From contig CALTDI010000004.1 of assembly GCA_943842505.1 (NCBI GenBank), forward strand, positions 1 through 64,000: a stretch of 64,000 nucleotides of DNA, read 5' to 3'. The notes under the pieces were generated by a model. That model was not told where the DNA came from. It did not search any database and was given only the letters and a program-made list of their open reading frames with translations. A program made the position numbers and the translations under genes. The stretch comes from an uncultured Pseudomonadales bacterium. GTDB taxonomy: Bacteria; Pseudomonadota; Gammaproteobacteria; Pseudomonadales; Pseudohongiellaceae. This document shows, in pieces, positions 35,032 to 44,701 of this stretch (the first letter of the stretch is position 1; each line of letters opens with the position of its first letter).

Positions 35032-36378
35032 TTAGACTTTATTGACAGCAGACGCCAGGGCGTCGAAAACATCCTTGAGCACGAGTCGCGACGAGGCGAT
35101 ATTCATGCGCATATGGCCTGCGCCACCGGTACCGTAAACTGAACCCGGATTCAGATACACGCCAGAGTTGTGCACCAGCCAATCTTGAAAATAATGCTCA
35201 GGTGATTGTTTGCCGTGTGATTTGTACTGTTCGCTAGCACCAATCGAGTCCATAGTTTTGCTGAAATCTAGGAAGGTCATGAACGTACCTTCATTGCGTG
35301 TATAACCTACCGTAGGCATGTGTTGCTTAATGTAATTCTCGACCATGTCGTGGCTGCCATCGATATAGGCCAATGCCTGAGCAAACCAATCTGCTCCATC
35401 CTTGTAGGCCGCCTCGTTCGCAACTACGCCCAGCGTACTCAGCTCGGCAAAGTGAAACTCATCGACTCTTGCCTTCAATTGCGGGTTCTTCGAATAGAAA
35501 TAGGCATTCTTCATACCGGCCAGATTAAATGTCTTACTGATGGCATTGAAGCTAAGGCTATTGTTTACCACAGCTTGATCCGGCAGGCTGGCGAATGGCG
35601 TGTACTTGTGGCCGGGACGGACAAAATCGGAGTGAATTTCGTCAGACAATACTACGATGTTGTGCTCCAGACAGAGACGACCAATGCGCAGCAGCTCATC
35701 TTCCTTCCACACGTTTCCTGTAGGATTCTGCGGGTTACAGACGATCATCGCACGAACGTCTGGGGTCATCTTTGCTTCCAGGTCTTCCCAGTCTATCTCA
35801 TAGCGGCCATTGACCTTAACCAGGGGGCTATCAACAGGTAAGGTACGCGCATTCCGGTTCATCGTGTAAAAACCAGAATAAGCAGGTGAATTAATTAATA
35901 CCTTGCCGCCGGAGCCTACCAGTGATCGCATAGCGGCAATCATGCCGGCATACACACCATCAGAAATAGTTACCGCCTCATTGGGAAGGTCAACACCGTG
36001 GCGCTCGCCATTCCACCTTACGACTTCATCGCGCAGTGGCTCGGTGGTGCTCATATAACCCCAGCTGTGGTGTTCGTTGCGCTCGGCGATTGCCTCTGTA
36101 ATACAGGGCGCACACTCGAAATCCATGGACGCAACGCCCATGCCATATTTGAAGGATCCGTCAGGGTAATTTCGAGGCGGGGAATCCCAACGAGCCGTAT
36201 TGTGATTAACCCGGTTATAGACTGTATCGAAATCGTACTTGCCGTTAGCCATCTTCGAACTGCTGGCCCCTTGAGCCGCAGTAGCGCCGGTCGCTATGCC
36301 ACCGGTTGCCCCAGCGAAGGCTGTGAGACTGGCGTTCTTGATGAAAGTTCTTCTATTAATGCCTGCAGATTTGGCCAT
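35032..36378 (-). CDS. Tat-exported class I/II PLP aminotransferase (MalY/PatB-like)
   Basis: This is a 448-residue protein with a twin-arginine signal (INRRTFIKNASLTAFAGATG). The body resembles the MalY/PatB C-S lyase branch of fold-type I PLP enzymes: YGMGVASMDFECAPCITEAI, WGYMSTTEPLRDEVVRW, CNPQNPTGNVW at 214-224, LSDEIHSDF and the PLP lysine in SFNAISKTFNLAGMKNAYF (Lys282). Relatives are cystathionine beta-lyases or aminotransferases, so the reaction is uncertain. A periplasmic location is predicted. It is the upstream member of a pair with the HisC-like gene at 33742, and divergent from the DUF1800 gene. Confidence 0.85.
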   Translation of the reverse strand: MAKSAGINRRTFIKNASLTAFAGATGGIATGATAAQGASSSKMANGKYDFDTVYNRVNHNTARWDSPPRNYPDGSFKYGMGVASMDFECAPCITEAIAERNEHHSWGYMSTTEPLRDEVVRWNGERHGVDLPNEAVTISDGVYAGMIAAMRSLVGSGGKVLINSPAYSGFYTMNRNARTLPVDSPLVKVNGRYEIDWEDLEAKMTPDVRAMIVCNPQNPTGNVWKEDELLRIGRLCLEHNIVVLSDEIHSDFVRPGHKYTPFASLPDQAVVNNSLSFNAISKTFNLAGMKNAYFYSKNPQLKARVDEFHFAELSTLGVVANEAAYKDGADWFAQALAYIDGSHDMVENYIKQHMPTVGYTRNEGTFMTFLDFSKTMDSIGASEQYKSHGKQSPEHYFQDWLVHNSGVYLNPGSVYGTGGAGHMRMNIASSRLVLKDVFDALASAVNKV

Positions 36379-36645
36379 TTATTGTTCCTCTCTATTATAA
36401 GACCTTACCGACAGGATATAGGAACTAGGGACGGTGTAAAGCCCTTCCTAGGCCGAATTGCCCTGTATTTACGCAGTTTTCGCTGTCGCACAGAAATGTC
36501 GCACATAAAGTAAGCTTGTTTGGGCTTCGCTAAATATTCACACTACCACCCTCGCAAGCATCCTCGTGCCCCAACAAGCACGTACAAATACAGGGGAAAA
36601 TAGAATAAAGTAGGCATCTTAATACCAAAACCGGAGAGCTCCCTC

Positions 36646-38454
36646 ATGTTGAGAGCACTGAAATTTCTGGCCGCTACCAGCGCCCTTGCAGTAGCCCTGG
36701 CATCGCCCTCAGTACTTGCCCAGCAAAACGACCTTGCCCCGATCGCAGATGGCCACTGGAATTACGAAACGGCGGCTCACCTGCTTGAGAGAGCTGGATT
36801 CGGCGGCACCCCCGCTCAGATAGAAGCCCTTGCCGCACTGTCACCGCGCGAAGCCGTAACTAGCTTGGTCCATTACGACTCTAGCAAGAATACTCACCTG
36901 CTCCCCTTCGAGCATTCGGGAATTCACGACCCTGGCTTAGAACCCTTTCCTCCCAGCCGCCCTGCGACCACAGAACTGGCGAAGCAGACTGGCGAGGCTC
37001 TGGGCGTAAAAGTAAAACCTGAAGGCAATCGCCGTCTGCAGCCGGTTGTGAATAAGTTTTTCTACTGGCTGCGAGCCAGCGTATTGGAAACCAACCGCGT
37101 CGCCTATTGGTGGGCCGACCGCATGGTCGCATCCAATAATCCGCTTCAAGAGAAGATGGCGCTATTCTGGCATGGGCACTATGCCATCAACGAGAGCAAG
37201 GTACGGGACTATCGCAAGTTGCTAAACGAACTTGAGCTGTTTCATGAAATGGGCACTGGCAGTTTTCGCGACCTCATGGTGGCAGTAGCACAAGACCCAG
37301 CTATGCTGTCATTCCTCGATGCCGGCGTAAATGTGAAAGGCGCGCCTAACGAGAACTTTGCTCGTGAAATCATGGAACTGTTCACCATGGGTGTGGGCAA
37401 CTATTCCGAGACCGATATTCGTGAGGCCGCGCGCGCCTTCACCGGCTGGAACTATGTTGACACAGACTTTGTCGTCAACGAGCAACAACACGACGATGGC
37501 GTGAAAACGTTTTTAGGGCAAAGCGGCAACTTCGACGGTATTGAGATCATCGATCTTATTATGGAACAGCCGGTTACAGCAGACTATATCTCCAGCAAAA
37601 TTTATCGCTTCTTCGTGCGTGAAGAGTTAAGCCCAGCGCTAGGCAAAGAATTGGGTAATATTCTTCGTGACGCAGATTATGATGTGGCGACCCTGCTCGA
37701 AACTCTCTTCCTTTCGAGAGATTTTTACAGCGCTGCCTCAATGGGCAGCCAAATAAAGAGCCCGGTACAACTGGCCGTTTCAACCTATCGCAAACTCGGT
37801 CTTAAGGACGCACCCGGCGTGCCTGATTTTAACCGCGCGACCGGCGCGCTCAGTCAATCATTGTTCCGCCCACCCACTGTCGCTGGCTGGGCAGGAGGCA
37901 GAAGCTGGATGACACCGGGCCTGCTTCTTGAGCGTGGAAATTTTGCACGGGACATTCTGTTTCCCGACATCAACTTCATACCACCGGACAGAGTCAACGG
38001 TAGTGCCGAGATACGCAGTGTGGCCGATCGCATTCGACAGGGCCAGGACATTACATCCGCTACGCAGCCTAGCTCAATGAGCGAGGGCGGGATCATGGCC
38101 GAATCAAATATGCTGGCGGACCGCGATGAAGAATTCAATACACGTTACGGTAGCTTCCGAGGTTGGCAGATGGCTATCGAGAGAGTTAAGCCCATACCTC
38201 GGCATACAGCACGGATAAATTTGAGCGAGATGATACTAGAGCAAGACATAGAAACCACGGATGAAGCGGTGAGCTATCTGCTCGCACGCTTTATGCGAGT
38301 TCAACCGGGCAGCGAAACGCGCAGCATGTTGATCGATTTTCTTAGCCAGGACCTGGGCACTTCAAGCATTGTAGATGCACAAAGCTATATGGAAGATTCA
38401 CTGCGTCTGGTCTTACATCTGATTATGAGCCAACCGGAATATCAATTAAGTTAA
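36646..38454 (+). CDS. DUF1800 domain-containing exported protein
   Basis: This is a 602-residue protein with a signal peptide (FLAATSALAVALASPSVLA/QQ). It has the DUF1800 features: AAHLLERAGFGGTPAQIEAL near the N-terminus, MALFWHGHYAINESKVRDY, RDLMVAVAQDPAMLSFLDAG, NENFAREIMELFTMGVGNYS and EAARAFTGWNYV. Function is unknown, but DUF1800 genes are nearly always followed by a DUF1501 gene, as here 45 bases downstream, and the pair is thought to act together outside the cytoplasm. The ribosome site is GGAGAGCTCCCTC. Confidence 0.9.
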   Translation: MLRALKFLAATSALAVALASPSVLAQQNDLAPIADGHWNYETAAHLLERAGFGGTPAQIEALAALSPREAVTSLVHYDSSKNTHLLPFEHSGIHDPGLEPFPPSRPATTELAKQTGEALGVKVKPEGNRRLQPVVNKFFYWLRASVLETNRVAYWWADRMVASNNPLQEKMALFWHGHYAINESKVRDYRKLLNELELFHEMGTGSFRDLMVAVAQDPAMLSFLDAGVNVKGAPNENFAREIMELFTMGVGNYSETDIREAARAFTGWNYVDTDFVVNEQQHDDGVKTFLGQSGNFDGIEIIDLIMEQPVTADYISSKIYRFFVREELSPALGKELGNILRDADYDVATLLETLFLSRDFYSAASMGSQIKSPVQLAVSTYRKLGLKDAPGVPDFNRATGALSQSLFRPPTVAGWAGGRSWMTPGLLLERGNFARDILFPDINFIPPDRVNGSAEIRSVADRIRQGQDITSATQPSSMSEGGIMAESNMLADRDEEFNTRYGSFRGWQMAIERVKPIPRHTARINLSEMILEQDIETTDEAVSYLLARFMRVQPGSETRSMLIDFLSQDLGTSSIVDAQSYMEDSLRLVLHLIMSQPEYQLS

Positions 38455-38499
38455 TTTGAAAAGTCTGACTTAGGATCCTGAGTAGACGGGGCAAAAGAT

Positions 38500-39735
38500 A
38501 TGAAAAAGAGTAAGTTCAGGTCGAGCAATGCACTTAGCCGCCGAGAGATGTTGACCGGCATGGCCGGCTTGGGGGCCTTAAGCATGGTACCTCCAGCGTT
38601 TGCACAAGCGGCACAAGCGGCGGCCGCAAAAGCTGCCGCCAATGGCAAGGTCCTGGTTATCCTGGAACTCTCCGGTGGCAACGATGGCTTAAACACAGTA
38701 GTACCTTATGGCGATGATGCCTACTACCGGCAGCGGCCTAACATCGGGATTCCCAAGAATAAACTCAGAGTAATCGATGATCACTTCGGTTTTAATCCCG
38801 GCATGGCAGGATTCGAACGCCTGTACAAAGACGGAAAGATGGCAATTGTGCACGGCTGCGGCTATGAGAACCCTTCATACTCTCATTTCACATCTATGGC
38901 CTACTGGCATACAGCCGCCCCCAATAGTGGCAACGAGTATGGCTGGGTAGGAAAGTTGGCAGACGCGATTGCTCCGTCCGCACCACCCAACTATTTGGTA
39001 AACATAGCTGCGAGGCAATCTCTGGCGGTACGCAGTGAAAAACACGTGCCTGTAGTTTTCGATGACCCGAATCGATTTATGCGCGAAGCCTTTGCTGCGG
39101 AGAAAGATGCTCTGAATGCAGTGCCCGAGATTGGCGAATCTGAAAATTCATCGCGAAGCTTCCTGTTGGATATTGCGCGCAGCGCAAATGACGCATCCGC
39201 CCTCGTTCGCGATGCCTGGACCAAGTACGATTCGCCGATTGACTATGGCGTGAATGACCTGGATCTCCAGAAAGTAGTCGCTCTGTTAGATGCAGGCATG
39301 CCTACAGGTCTTTACTACGTGGCCTATCGAAACAATGCCTTTGACACACATGTGTTTCAGAACAACTTACATCGGCGGCTTTTAACCTATACCTCCGACG
39401 CCGTAGCAGGGTTCATTCAAGATCTTGAGCGCATCGGTCGTGCCGATGATGTCGCGCTCATGATCTTTTCCGAGTTTGGCCGACGCGTGCCAGAGAACGT
39501 GAGTCTTGGCACCGATCATGGCGCGGCAAACGCTATGTTTGTCGTAGGCAATCAAGTGAAGGGCGGACACTATGGCGAACTACCAAGCCTGACCGAATTG
39601 GCTGAGGGAGACAACCTGGCCTACACAACCGACTTCAGAAAAGTTTACCAAAGCATGACACAGGGTTGGCTCGGGCACTCTGATTCAAACAAATTGCTAG
39701 GTGGCAACTTCGGCACCTTCGATTTATTTAGTTAG
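38500..39735 (+). CDS. DUF1501 domain-containing Tat-exported protein
   Basis: This is a 411-residue protein with a twin-arginine signal (LSRREMLTGMAGLGALSMV, ending PPAFAQA). The DUF1501 domain resembles sulfatase/alkaline-phosphatase-like folds: VLVILELSGGNDGLNTVVPY, YYRQRPNIGIPKNKLRVIDD, YENPSYSHFTSMAYWHTA, FDTHVFQNNLHRRLLTY and FSEFGRRVPENVSLGTDHGA. The D/H-rich ending segments may bind metal. Partner of the DUF1800 protein upstream. Enzymatic activity is not established for the family. Confidence 0.9.
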   Translation: MKKSKFRSSNALSRREMLTGMAGLGALSMVPPAFAQAAQAAAAKAAANGKVLVILELSGGNDGLNTVVPYGDDAYYRQRPNIGIPKNKLRVIDDHFGFNPGMAGFERLYKDGKMAIVHGCGYENPSYSHFTSMAYWHTAAPNSGNEYGWVGKLADAIAPSAPPNYLVNIAARQSLAVRSEKHVPVVFDDPNRFMREAFAAEKDALNAVPEIGESENSSRSFLLDIARSANDASALVRDAWTKYDSPIDYGVNDLDLQKVVALLDAGMPTGLYYVAYRNNAFDTHVFQNNLHRRLLTYTSDAVAGFIQDLERIGRADDVALMIFSEFGRRVPENVSLGTDHGAANAMFVVGNQVKGGHYGELPSLTELAEGDNLAYTTDFRKVYQSMTQGWLGHSDSNKLLGGNFGTFDLFS

Positions 39736-39750
39736 AAAAAGTTGTCTGCA

Positions 39751-40080
39751 ATGAATTTTGGTATTACAAAGACCATACCCGCATCCCGCGGGGAAGCGGG
39801 AATAGAATCTCTGTTCGATGGCTCGATCGCAGAGTTTGAATTTCACATGGCAGGCAAGCCTTCCAAATTAAAGGTGGGAGATTTCGTCTACGCAATCTTC
39901 AATGATGAGCTTAGAGGTCGACTAAGAATTCGTGAATTGGCCGGTGGTGCCGTGAACCCTATATCGGGCAGACCAAGAACTCTGATTCTAGTGGAGTGTC
40001 CCGGTGAGAGAATCACCAGGCCCGTTGCCCGAAAGGGGCATAGAGGTACGCGCTACTATGACGGAACGGATTGGAACTAA
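39751..40080 (+). CDS. Small conserved hypothetical protein
   Basis: The protein has about 109 residues from the ATG at 39751 (a TTG at 39742 adds three). No signal peptide. Sequence: FEFHMAGKPSKLKVGDFVYA, NDELRGRLRIRELAGGAVNP, SGRPRTLILVECPGER and a basic, aromatic end RKGHRGTRYYDGTDWN. The GDFVY strand followed by R-rich strands suggests a small beta barrel, possibly nucleic-acid or nucleotide binding, but I cannot name a family. It begins 15 bases after the DUF1501 stop and may share its transcript. Confidence 0.6.
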   Translation: MNFGITKTIPASRGEAGIESLFDGSIAEFEFHMAGKPSKLKVGDFVYAIFNDELRGRLRIRELAGGAVNPISGRPRTLILVECPGERITRPVARKGHRGTRYYDGTDWN

Positions 40081-40168
40081 GGCTAGATATTCGCTGAATT
40101 GAGAACCAAGCCAACACCCAGCCACCGATTCGGGTTATGGTTAGCCACTACCGACCCGAGAGCCCTCC

Positions 40169-40375
40169 ATGTTTGACACGAATTATCTGCTTATCAGCCT
40201 GGTATTCAGTTCAATTGGGCTTGGATATTTCATCTATGGCAAGAAGCAGAAACACACGGTCGCCTACTATACTGGCCTTTGTCTGATGGTGTACCCCTAT
40301 ATGACCACCGATCCGATGTTAATGGCAGGCATTGGCGTTGGACTAATGTTTGTACCGAAATTTGTGCGAATTTAA
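40169..40375 (+). CDS. Small conserved membrane protein
   Basis: This is a 68-residue protein with a start helix (LLISLVFSSIGLGYFIYGKK), a second short helix (YYTGLCLMVYPYM) and a third (MLMAGIGVGLMFVPKFVRI). This compact pattern matches a widespread small gammaproteobacterial membrane protein, sometimes listed as an amino acid transport protein without experimental support. Role unknown. It lies between the DUF1501 unit and tex. Confidence 0.7.
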   Translation: MFDTNYLLISLVFSSIGLGYFIYGKKQKHTVAYYTGLCLMVYPYMTTDPMLMAGIGVGLMFVPKFVRI

Positions 40376-40488
40376 ATTCCCCCGATCTCATCTCACCCAT
40401 AGTTTAAGCAACCCAATTCAGCGTAGAATACGCCCCTCTTTAACCACGCAACCTCCCGGTGATTCCTAACTGGGAACGTAGGATTGCA

Positions 40489-42888
40489 ATGCCCCCTACC
40501 CAGTCAAGCTCTCCAGTAATAACCCAAAAAATCGCCAATGAACTAAACGTCAAACCGTCACAAGTTAGCGCTGCGATTGCGCTACTCGATGAGGGTTCGA
40601 CGGTGCCCTTTATCTCGCGCTACCGCAAGGAAGCGACCGGCGGGCTCGATGATTTGCAATTGCGTGATCTCGAATTACGCCTGCGCTATCTGCGCGAGAT
40701 GGATGAACGGGTAGAGACAATTATTACCAGCATCAGTGAACAGGACAAGTTGACACCGGAACTGGAAAAACAGATTCGTGGTGCCGAGACGAAGACCATC
40801 CTGGAAGATTTGTATCTTCCCTATAAACCCAAGCGTCGCACCAAGGCCATGATTGCCATCGAGGCGGGCTTAGAACCTTTAGCCGATGAGCTATTTGCTG
40901 ATCCGAAGCTGGACCCTGATACTCAGGCTCTCAACTACATCGACAACGACTCACGCAAAAATGACATCGAAGATGTCAAAGCTGCCCTCGAGGGCGCCCG
41001 CGACATTCTCATGGAGCGCTTCAGTGAAGACGCCGCACTCATGGGCAGACTGCGTAACCACCTTTGGGACAACGGCGAACTTCGCGCCAGCGTCGTAGAG
41101 AAGAACAAGGCAGATGCTACCAAGTTTAGCGATTACTTCGATTACAGTGAACGCTTGAACAAGATTCCTTCCCACCGCGCGCTCGCCGTTTTCCGCGGGC
41201 GTAAAGAGGGATTTCTGTCTGTGGAGATTGGTAGCGCGGGTGTTGAATCCGGGGCGACCGATCCCTGCGAGGGCATGATTGCCGCGCATTTCGGCATAGC
41301 GAACAAGAATCGTCCGGCGGACGCTTGGTTAGGCGGCGTGGTCACCTGGACCTGGCGTATCAAGCTCATCTATCGCCTCGAGACCGACCTGTTAGGCCAG
41401 CTTCGCGAGCAATCAGACGACGAAGCCATTCGCGTGTTCACCGAAAACATGAAAGCTATCCTGCTGGCACCACCGGCTGGCAACAAAGTCACTCTTGGCC
41501 TCGATCCAGGCCTGCGCACCGGCGTGAAGGTGTGTGTAGTCGATCGCACTGGAAAATTTCTGGAAGACACCGCGATCTACCCTCATCAACCGAGGAATCA
41601 ATGGGACGAATCCATTTCTGTATTGGCCAAATTGGCGAAGAAGCACGGTGTCGAACTGATTGCCATTGGCAACGGTACCGCCTCGCGAGAGACTGACAAG
41701 CTGGCTGGCGATCTTATTAAGTTGCACAAGGAACTGAAGCTCGACAAAGCCATGGTGAATGAAGCTGGCGCCTCCGTGTATTCCGCCTCTGACATTGCCA
41801 GAGAAGAATTTCCCGATCTGGATGTGACCGTGCGTGGCGCCATCTCTATTGCACGTCGCCTGCAAGACCCACTGGCAGAGCTGGTTAAGTTAGACCCAAA
41901 GTCAATCGGTGTAGGTCAGTATCAACACGATGTGAGTCAATTCAAATTAGGGCAGAGCCTGAATGCGGTGGTCGAAGATTGCGTGAATGCCGTGGGTGTC
42001 GATGTAAACATGGCCTCGGCTGCATTGCTAAAGCAGGTCTCTGGCCTGTCATCGTCTATCGCGACGAATATAGTGGAGTATCGCAACCTGCATGGCGAGT
42101 TTAGGAATCGGCGCGACCTGAAAGCAGTTCCGCGCTTTGGCGAAAAAAGTTTCGAGCAGGCAGCGGGCTTCTTACGTATCATCAATGGTGACAATCCACT
42201 GGATGCCTCTGCTGTTCACCCGGAGTCCTATAGCGTAGTTGAAAAGATCGGCAGCGCAAGCAAGAAAAAAGTTGCCGACATGATGGGGGATCGCAGCTTT
42301 CTGACGAAGCTAAACCCTGCGGATTTTATCGATGAGAAATTCGGGCTGCCCACGGTTACCGACATACTGAGCGAACTGGAAAAACCCGGACGTGACCCAA
42401 GGCCCGAATTCAAAACCGCAGAATTTAAAGACGGCATCGAGTCCATGAAAGATCTTAAGGACGGTATGCTATTGGAAGGCGTGATAACTAACGTAACCAA
42501 CTTCGGCGCCTTCGTGGACATCGGCGTGCATCAGGATGGACTGGTACATATCTCCGCCCTGTCGAATACCTTCGTGAAAGATCCGCACACCGTAGTAAAA
42601 ACAGGCGACGTCGTAAAAGTAAAAGTCATGGAGGTGGATGTGCAGCGAAAACGCATCGGCCTATCTATGCGCCTCGATGATGAACTGCAATCGAAGGCTG
42701 ACAAGGAAAGTGGCAGCAGGAAAGATAAAGGAAAGGACAGAGGAAAGGAAAAAGGCAAGACCAGCCACAGGACCAACAACAGATCGCCACAAGCCAACAC
42801 CGGCAGACCAGCATCGGCAAAGCCTGCAGCGCCTGCCGTCGGTACTTTCGGCGCCTTGCTGCAGAATGCCACCAAGGCTAAGAAATAA
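40489..42888 (+). CDS. tex: Transcription accessory protein Tex
   Basis: The ATG at 40489 follows GTAGGATTGCA; an upstream GTG at 40459 would add ten residues of no family character. The 799-residue protein has the Tex domain order: N-terminal helical part ([40 protein letters not shown]), YqgF/RNase H-like domain ([20 protein letters not shown]), helix-hairpin-helix pair ([40 protein letters not shown]) and a C-terminal S1 domain ([20 protein letters not shown]). A Lys-rich, low-complexity tail follows. Tex binds nucleic acid and influences transcription and stress responses in the cytoplasm. Confidence 0.95.
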   Translation: MPPTQSSSPVITQKIANELNVKPSQVSAAIALLDEGSTVPFISRYRKEATGGLDDLQLRDLELRLRYLREMDERVETIITSISEQDKLTPELEKQIRGAETKTILEDLYLPYKPKRRTKAMIAIEAGLEPLADELFADPKLDPDTQALNYIDNDSRKNDIEDVKAALEGARDILMERFSEDAALMGRLRNHLWDNGELRASVVEKNKADATKFSDYFDYSERLNKIPSHRALAVFRGRKEGFLSVEIGSAGVESGATDPCEGMIAAHFGIANKNRPADAWLGGVVTWTWRIKLIYRLETDLLGQLREQSDDEAIRVFTENMKAILLAPPAGNKVTLGLDPGLRTGVKVCVVDRTGKFLEDTAIYPHQPRNQWDESISVLAKLAKKHGVELIAIGNGTASRETDKLAGDLIKLHKELKLDKAMVNEAGASVYSASDIAREEFPDLDVTVRGAISIARRLQDPLAELVKLDPKSIGVGQYQHDVSQFKLGQSLNAVVEDCVNAVGVDVNMASAALLKQVSGLSSSIATNIVEYRNLHGEFRNRRDLKAVPRFGEKSFEQAAGFLRIINGDNPLDASAVHPESYSVVEKIGSASKKKVADMMGDRSFLTKLNPADFIDEKFGLPTVTDILSELEKPGRDPRPEFKTAEFKDGIESMKDLKDGMLLEGVITNVTNFGAFVDIGVHQDGLVHISALSNTFVKDPHTVVKTGDVVKVKVMEVDVQRKRIGLSMRLDDELQSKADKESGSRKDKGKDRGKEKGKTSHRTNNRSPQANTGRPASAKPAAPAVGTFGALLQNATKAKK

Positions 42889-42898
42889 TAGTGGCCAT

Positions 42899-43522
42899 CT
42901 AGCCTGGCCTGTCCATAGTGAACAGTGAATTCTTGTCTACACGACTGTAGTCGTTATAGCCCAATCTTCCTATGACCAGCAGTTTAGCCACGTCGACCAG
43001 ACCCTCATCGGTGATGAAGTTATCATCGATGTGGATCCCTACTACCTCAGCGAATATCACCCGGTAGGCATCCGCTTCTGTCCAGCCGGGAATGTCCACA
43101 CTCTTCAAGTAGCAGCATTCAAGATGCACGGGGGCCTCTTGAATTCGTGGGGCACCGACGATGCTGGAGGGGATCGCAGTCAAAGAGGAAAGGCTAATCT
43201 CATCGACATCCGCTGGCACCGACATCGACGATCGGTTCATCTGCTCTCGCGTGTCCCAGGTAGCCAGGTTACAGACGAACTCCCCCGTCGCCTCAATGTT
43301 TCGAATCGAATCCTTCATACCATCCGCTGCCGACCCTACACCACCAGAGAGCATGACTGTCGGTGGGCTATAACTTACCGCATTAAAGAAGCTATATGGC
43401 GCGAGGTTGTGAATACCCTCTTTATCAGCAGAGCTTATCCAGCCTATGGGTCGCGGAACAATTAGGCTATTGAATGGATTCTTCGGTAGACCGTGGTTTT
43501 TCTTCTTGGGCTCGTAAAACAT
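42899..43522 (-). CDS. Flavin reductase-like FMN-binding split-barrel protein
   Basis: This is a 207-residue cytoplasmic protein. SLIVPRPIGWISSADKEGIH, NLAPYSFFNAVSYSPPTVML and GEFVCNLATWDTREQMNRSS form the flavin-binding core of the flavin reductase/FlaRed family, and CYLKSVDIPGWTEADAYRVI and VDVAKLLVIGRLGYNDYSRV close the domain. Members reduce FMN or hold it in monooxygenase systems. The partner oxygenase is not in the window, although a YgiN-like protein lies about 0.75 kb away. It converges on tex. Confidence 0.85.
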   Translation of the reverse strand: MFYEPKKKNHGLPKNPFNSLIVPRPIGWISSADKEGIHNLAPYSFFNAVSYSPPTVMLSGGVGSAADGMKDSIRNIEATGEFVCNLATWDTREQMNRSSMSVPADVDEISLSSLTAIPSSIVGAPRIQEAPVHLECCYLKSVDIPGWTEADAYRVIFAEVVGIHIDDNFITDEGLVDVAKLLVIGRLGYNDYSRVDKNSLFTMDRPG

Positions 43523-43617
43523 AGTTATAGGATTCTACTGGTAGATTAAATAGTAAGGCCTGGGAACCCTGCCCTTTAGGCTAACGCTCGGGACAGGGTG
43601 CTTAAGGTAAGAAATTA

Positions 43618-44067
43618 TTAACGCTTAACTGCGATGGCCTGAATCTCGAAGCGCGCATCGAATAAGAGACTGCCAGCACCGATGAAGGCTCGCGCAGGAA
43701 ACTCCTGCGTAAAGAAGGTGCGGTATACATCGTTAAAGACTTGATACAGCGAGAGATCGGAACAGAAGATTTGCACATAGGTCAGATCGTCCATGGTCAT
43801 GCCAGCATCCTCTAACTGAGCCTTAATCCCATTCATCACATTGCGTGCTTCCGCCGCAGGGTCAGATGGCACTTGACCATCCTCCAAGCCCAGCGTACCC
43901 GATATATACAGAGTATTGTCGGTTAGCACTGCACCACTGAAAGGTGACACATCTGCCTGCGATGCATGATTAGGATTAATATAAGCTCTTTCCTGAGCAC
44001 AGGCGCTCATTGTAGCGAACATGGACAAGACTAGTGCGACAGGTAGATAGCTATTCAGACTGGGCAT
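43618..44067 (-). CDS. Exported RidA family (YjgF/UK114) protein
   Basis: This is a 149-residue protein with a signal peptide and lipobox-like end (VLSMFATMSACAQ), so it is periplasmic or lipid-anchored. The mature part is RidA-like: FSGAVLTDNTLYISGTLGLE, VMNGIKAQLEDAGMTMDDLT, YVQIFCSDLSLYQVFNDVYR and the closing FPARAFIGAGSLLFDARFEI. Canonical RidA keeps an Arg that binds keto/imino acids (here within the PAR/DAR segment) and deaminates reactive enamines in the cytoplasm. An exported copy must have another role. It is divergent from the YgiN-like gene. Confidence 0.85.
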   Translation of the reverse strand: MPSLNSYLPVALVLSMFATMSACAQERAYINPNHASQADVSPFSGAVLTDNTLYISGTLGLEDGQVPSDPAAEARNVMNGIKAQLEDAGMTMDDLTYVQIFCSDLSLYQVFNDVYRTFFTQEFPARAFIGAGSLLFDARFEIQAIAVKR

Positions 44068-44275
44068 GATGTTGTTTCTCCTCTAAGAATTCATAGTCAG
44101 AGCATGACCGACAATCAACTGCGGCGCAAGTTGCAGCGATTGCGTCTAAGAAAATCCATGTGTTCGTTCTTAACTGCGCTTATCCATTCAATAAAAAACT
44201 TGCTCCCTATTCGCTTCACACCTAAGTTTGATTGTGTTCAGAACCCTACCCGTTTAGTGAAGGAGAAATAGATTA

Positions 44276-44584
44276 ATGATAATAGTTAGCGGTAGCATTA
44301 AATTCGAATCAGTAGAGGAACTCGAGAACGCGAAGCAAGCCCTGATGGATCGTGCAGCACGTAGTAGAGAAGATGTCGGCTGTATCGACTATGTGTTTTC
44401 TCAAAACCTGGAAGACCCAGCGCAGATACCCCTTACCGAGAAGTGGGAGAGTGACGAGCTATTAAAGGCCCATCTGGCAATTCCCGACGAGGAGTTTGGC
44501 GCGCTAATGGCCACTGCAAAAATTGCATCTGCAATAGTTGTATCCAGTGAATCTGGCGAAGAGCAGATTCTGATGCAGCGATAA
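44276..44584 (+). CDS. YgiN-like antibiotic biosynthesis monooxygenase domain protein
   Basis: This is a 102-residue protein with a single dimeric ferredoxin-like (ABM) domain: MIIVSGSIKFESVEELENAK, SREDVGCIDYVFSQNLEDPA, LTEKWESDELLKAHLAIPDE. Relatives include quinol monooxygenase YgiN and heme-degrading proteins. No signal peptide. The ribosome site GAAGGAGAAATAGATTA is strong. It lies upstream of an MDR oxidoreductase on the same strand, with 117 bases between. Confidence 0.8.
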   Translation: MIIVSGSIKFESVEELENAKQALMDRAARSREDVGCIDYVFSQNLEDPAQIPLTEKWESDELLKAHLAIPDEEFGALMATAKIASAIVVSSESGEEQILMQR

Positions 44585-44701
44585 ATAGGTCCCGTTTCAC
44601 CACAATGGCTGCTATATTAGGCGCCGCTTTCCGGGGGTATTTATTGATACTCATCACCGGGAATAAGAAACATTCATCGTTTTTATAATTAGAGGTACAC
44701 C

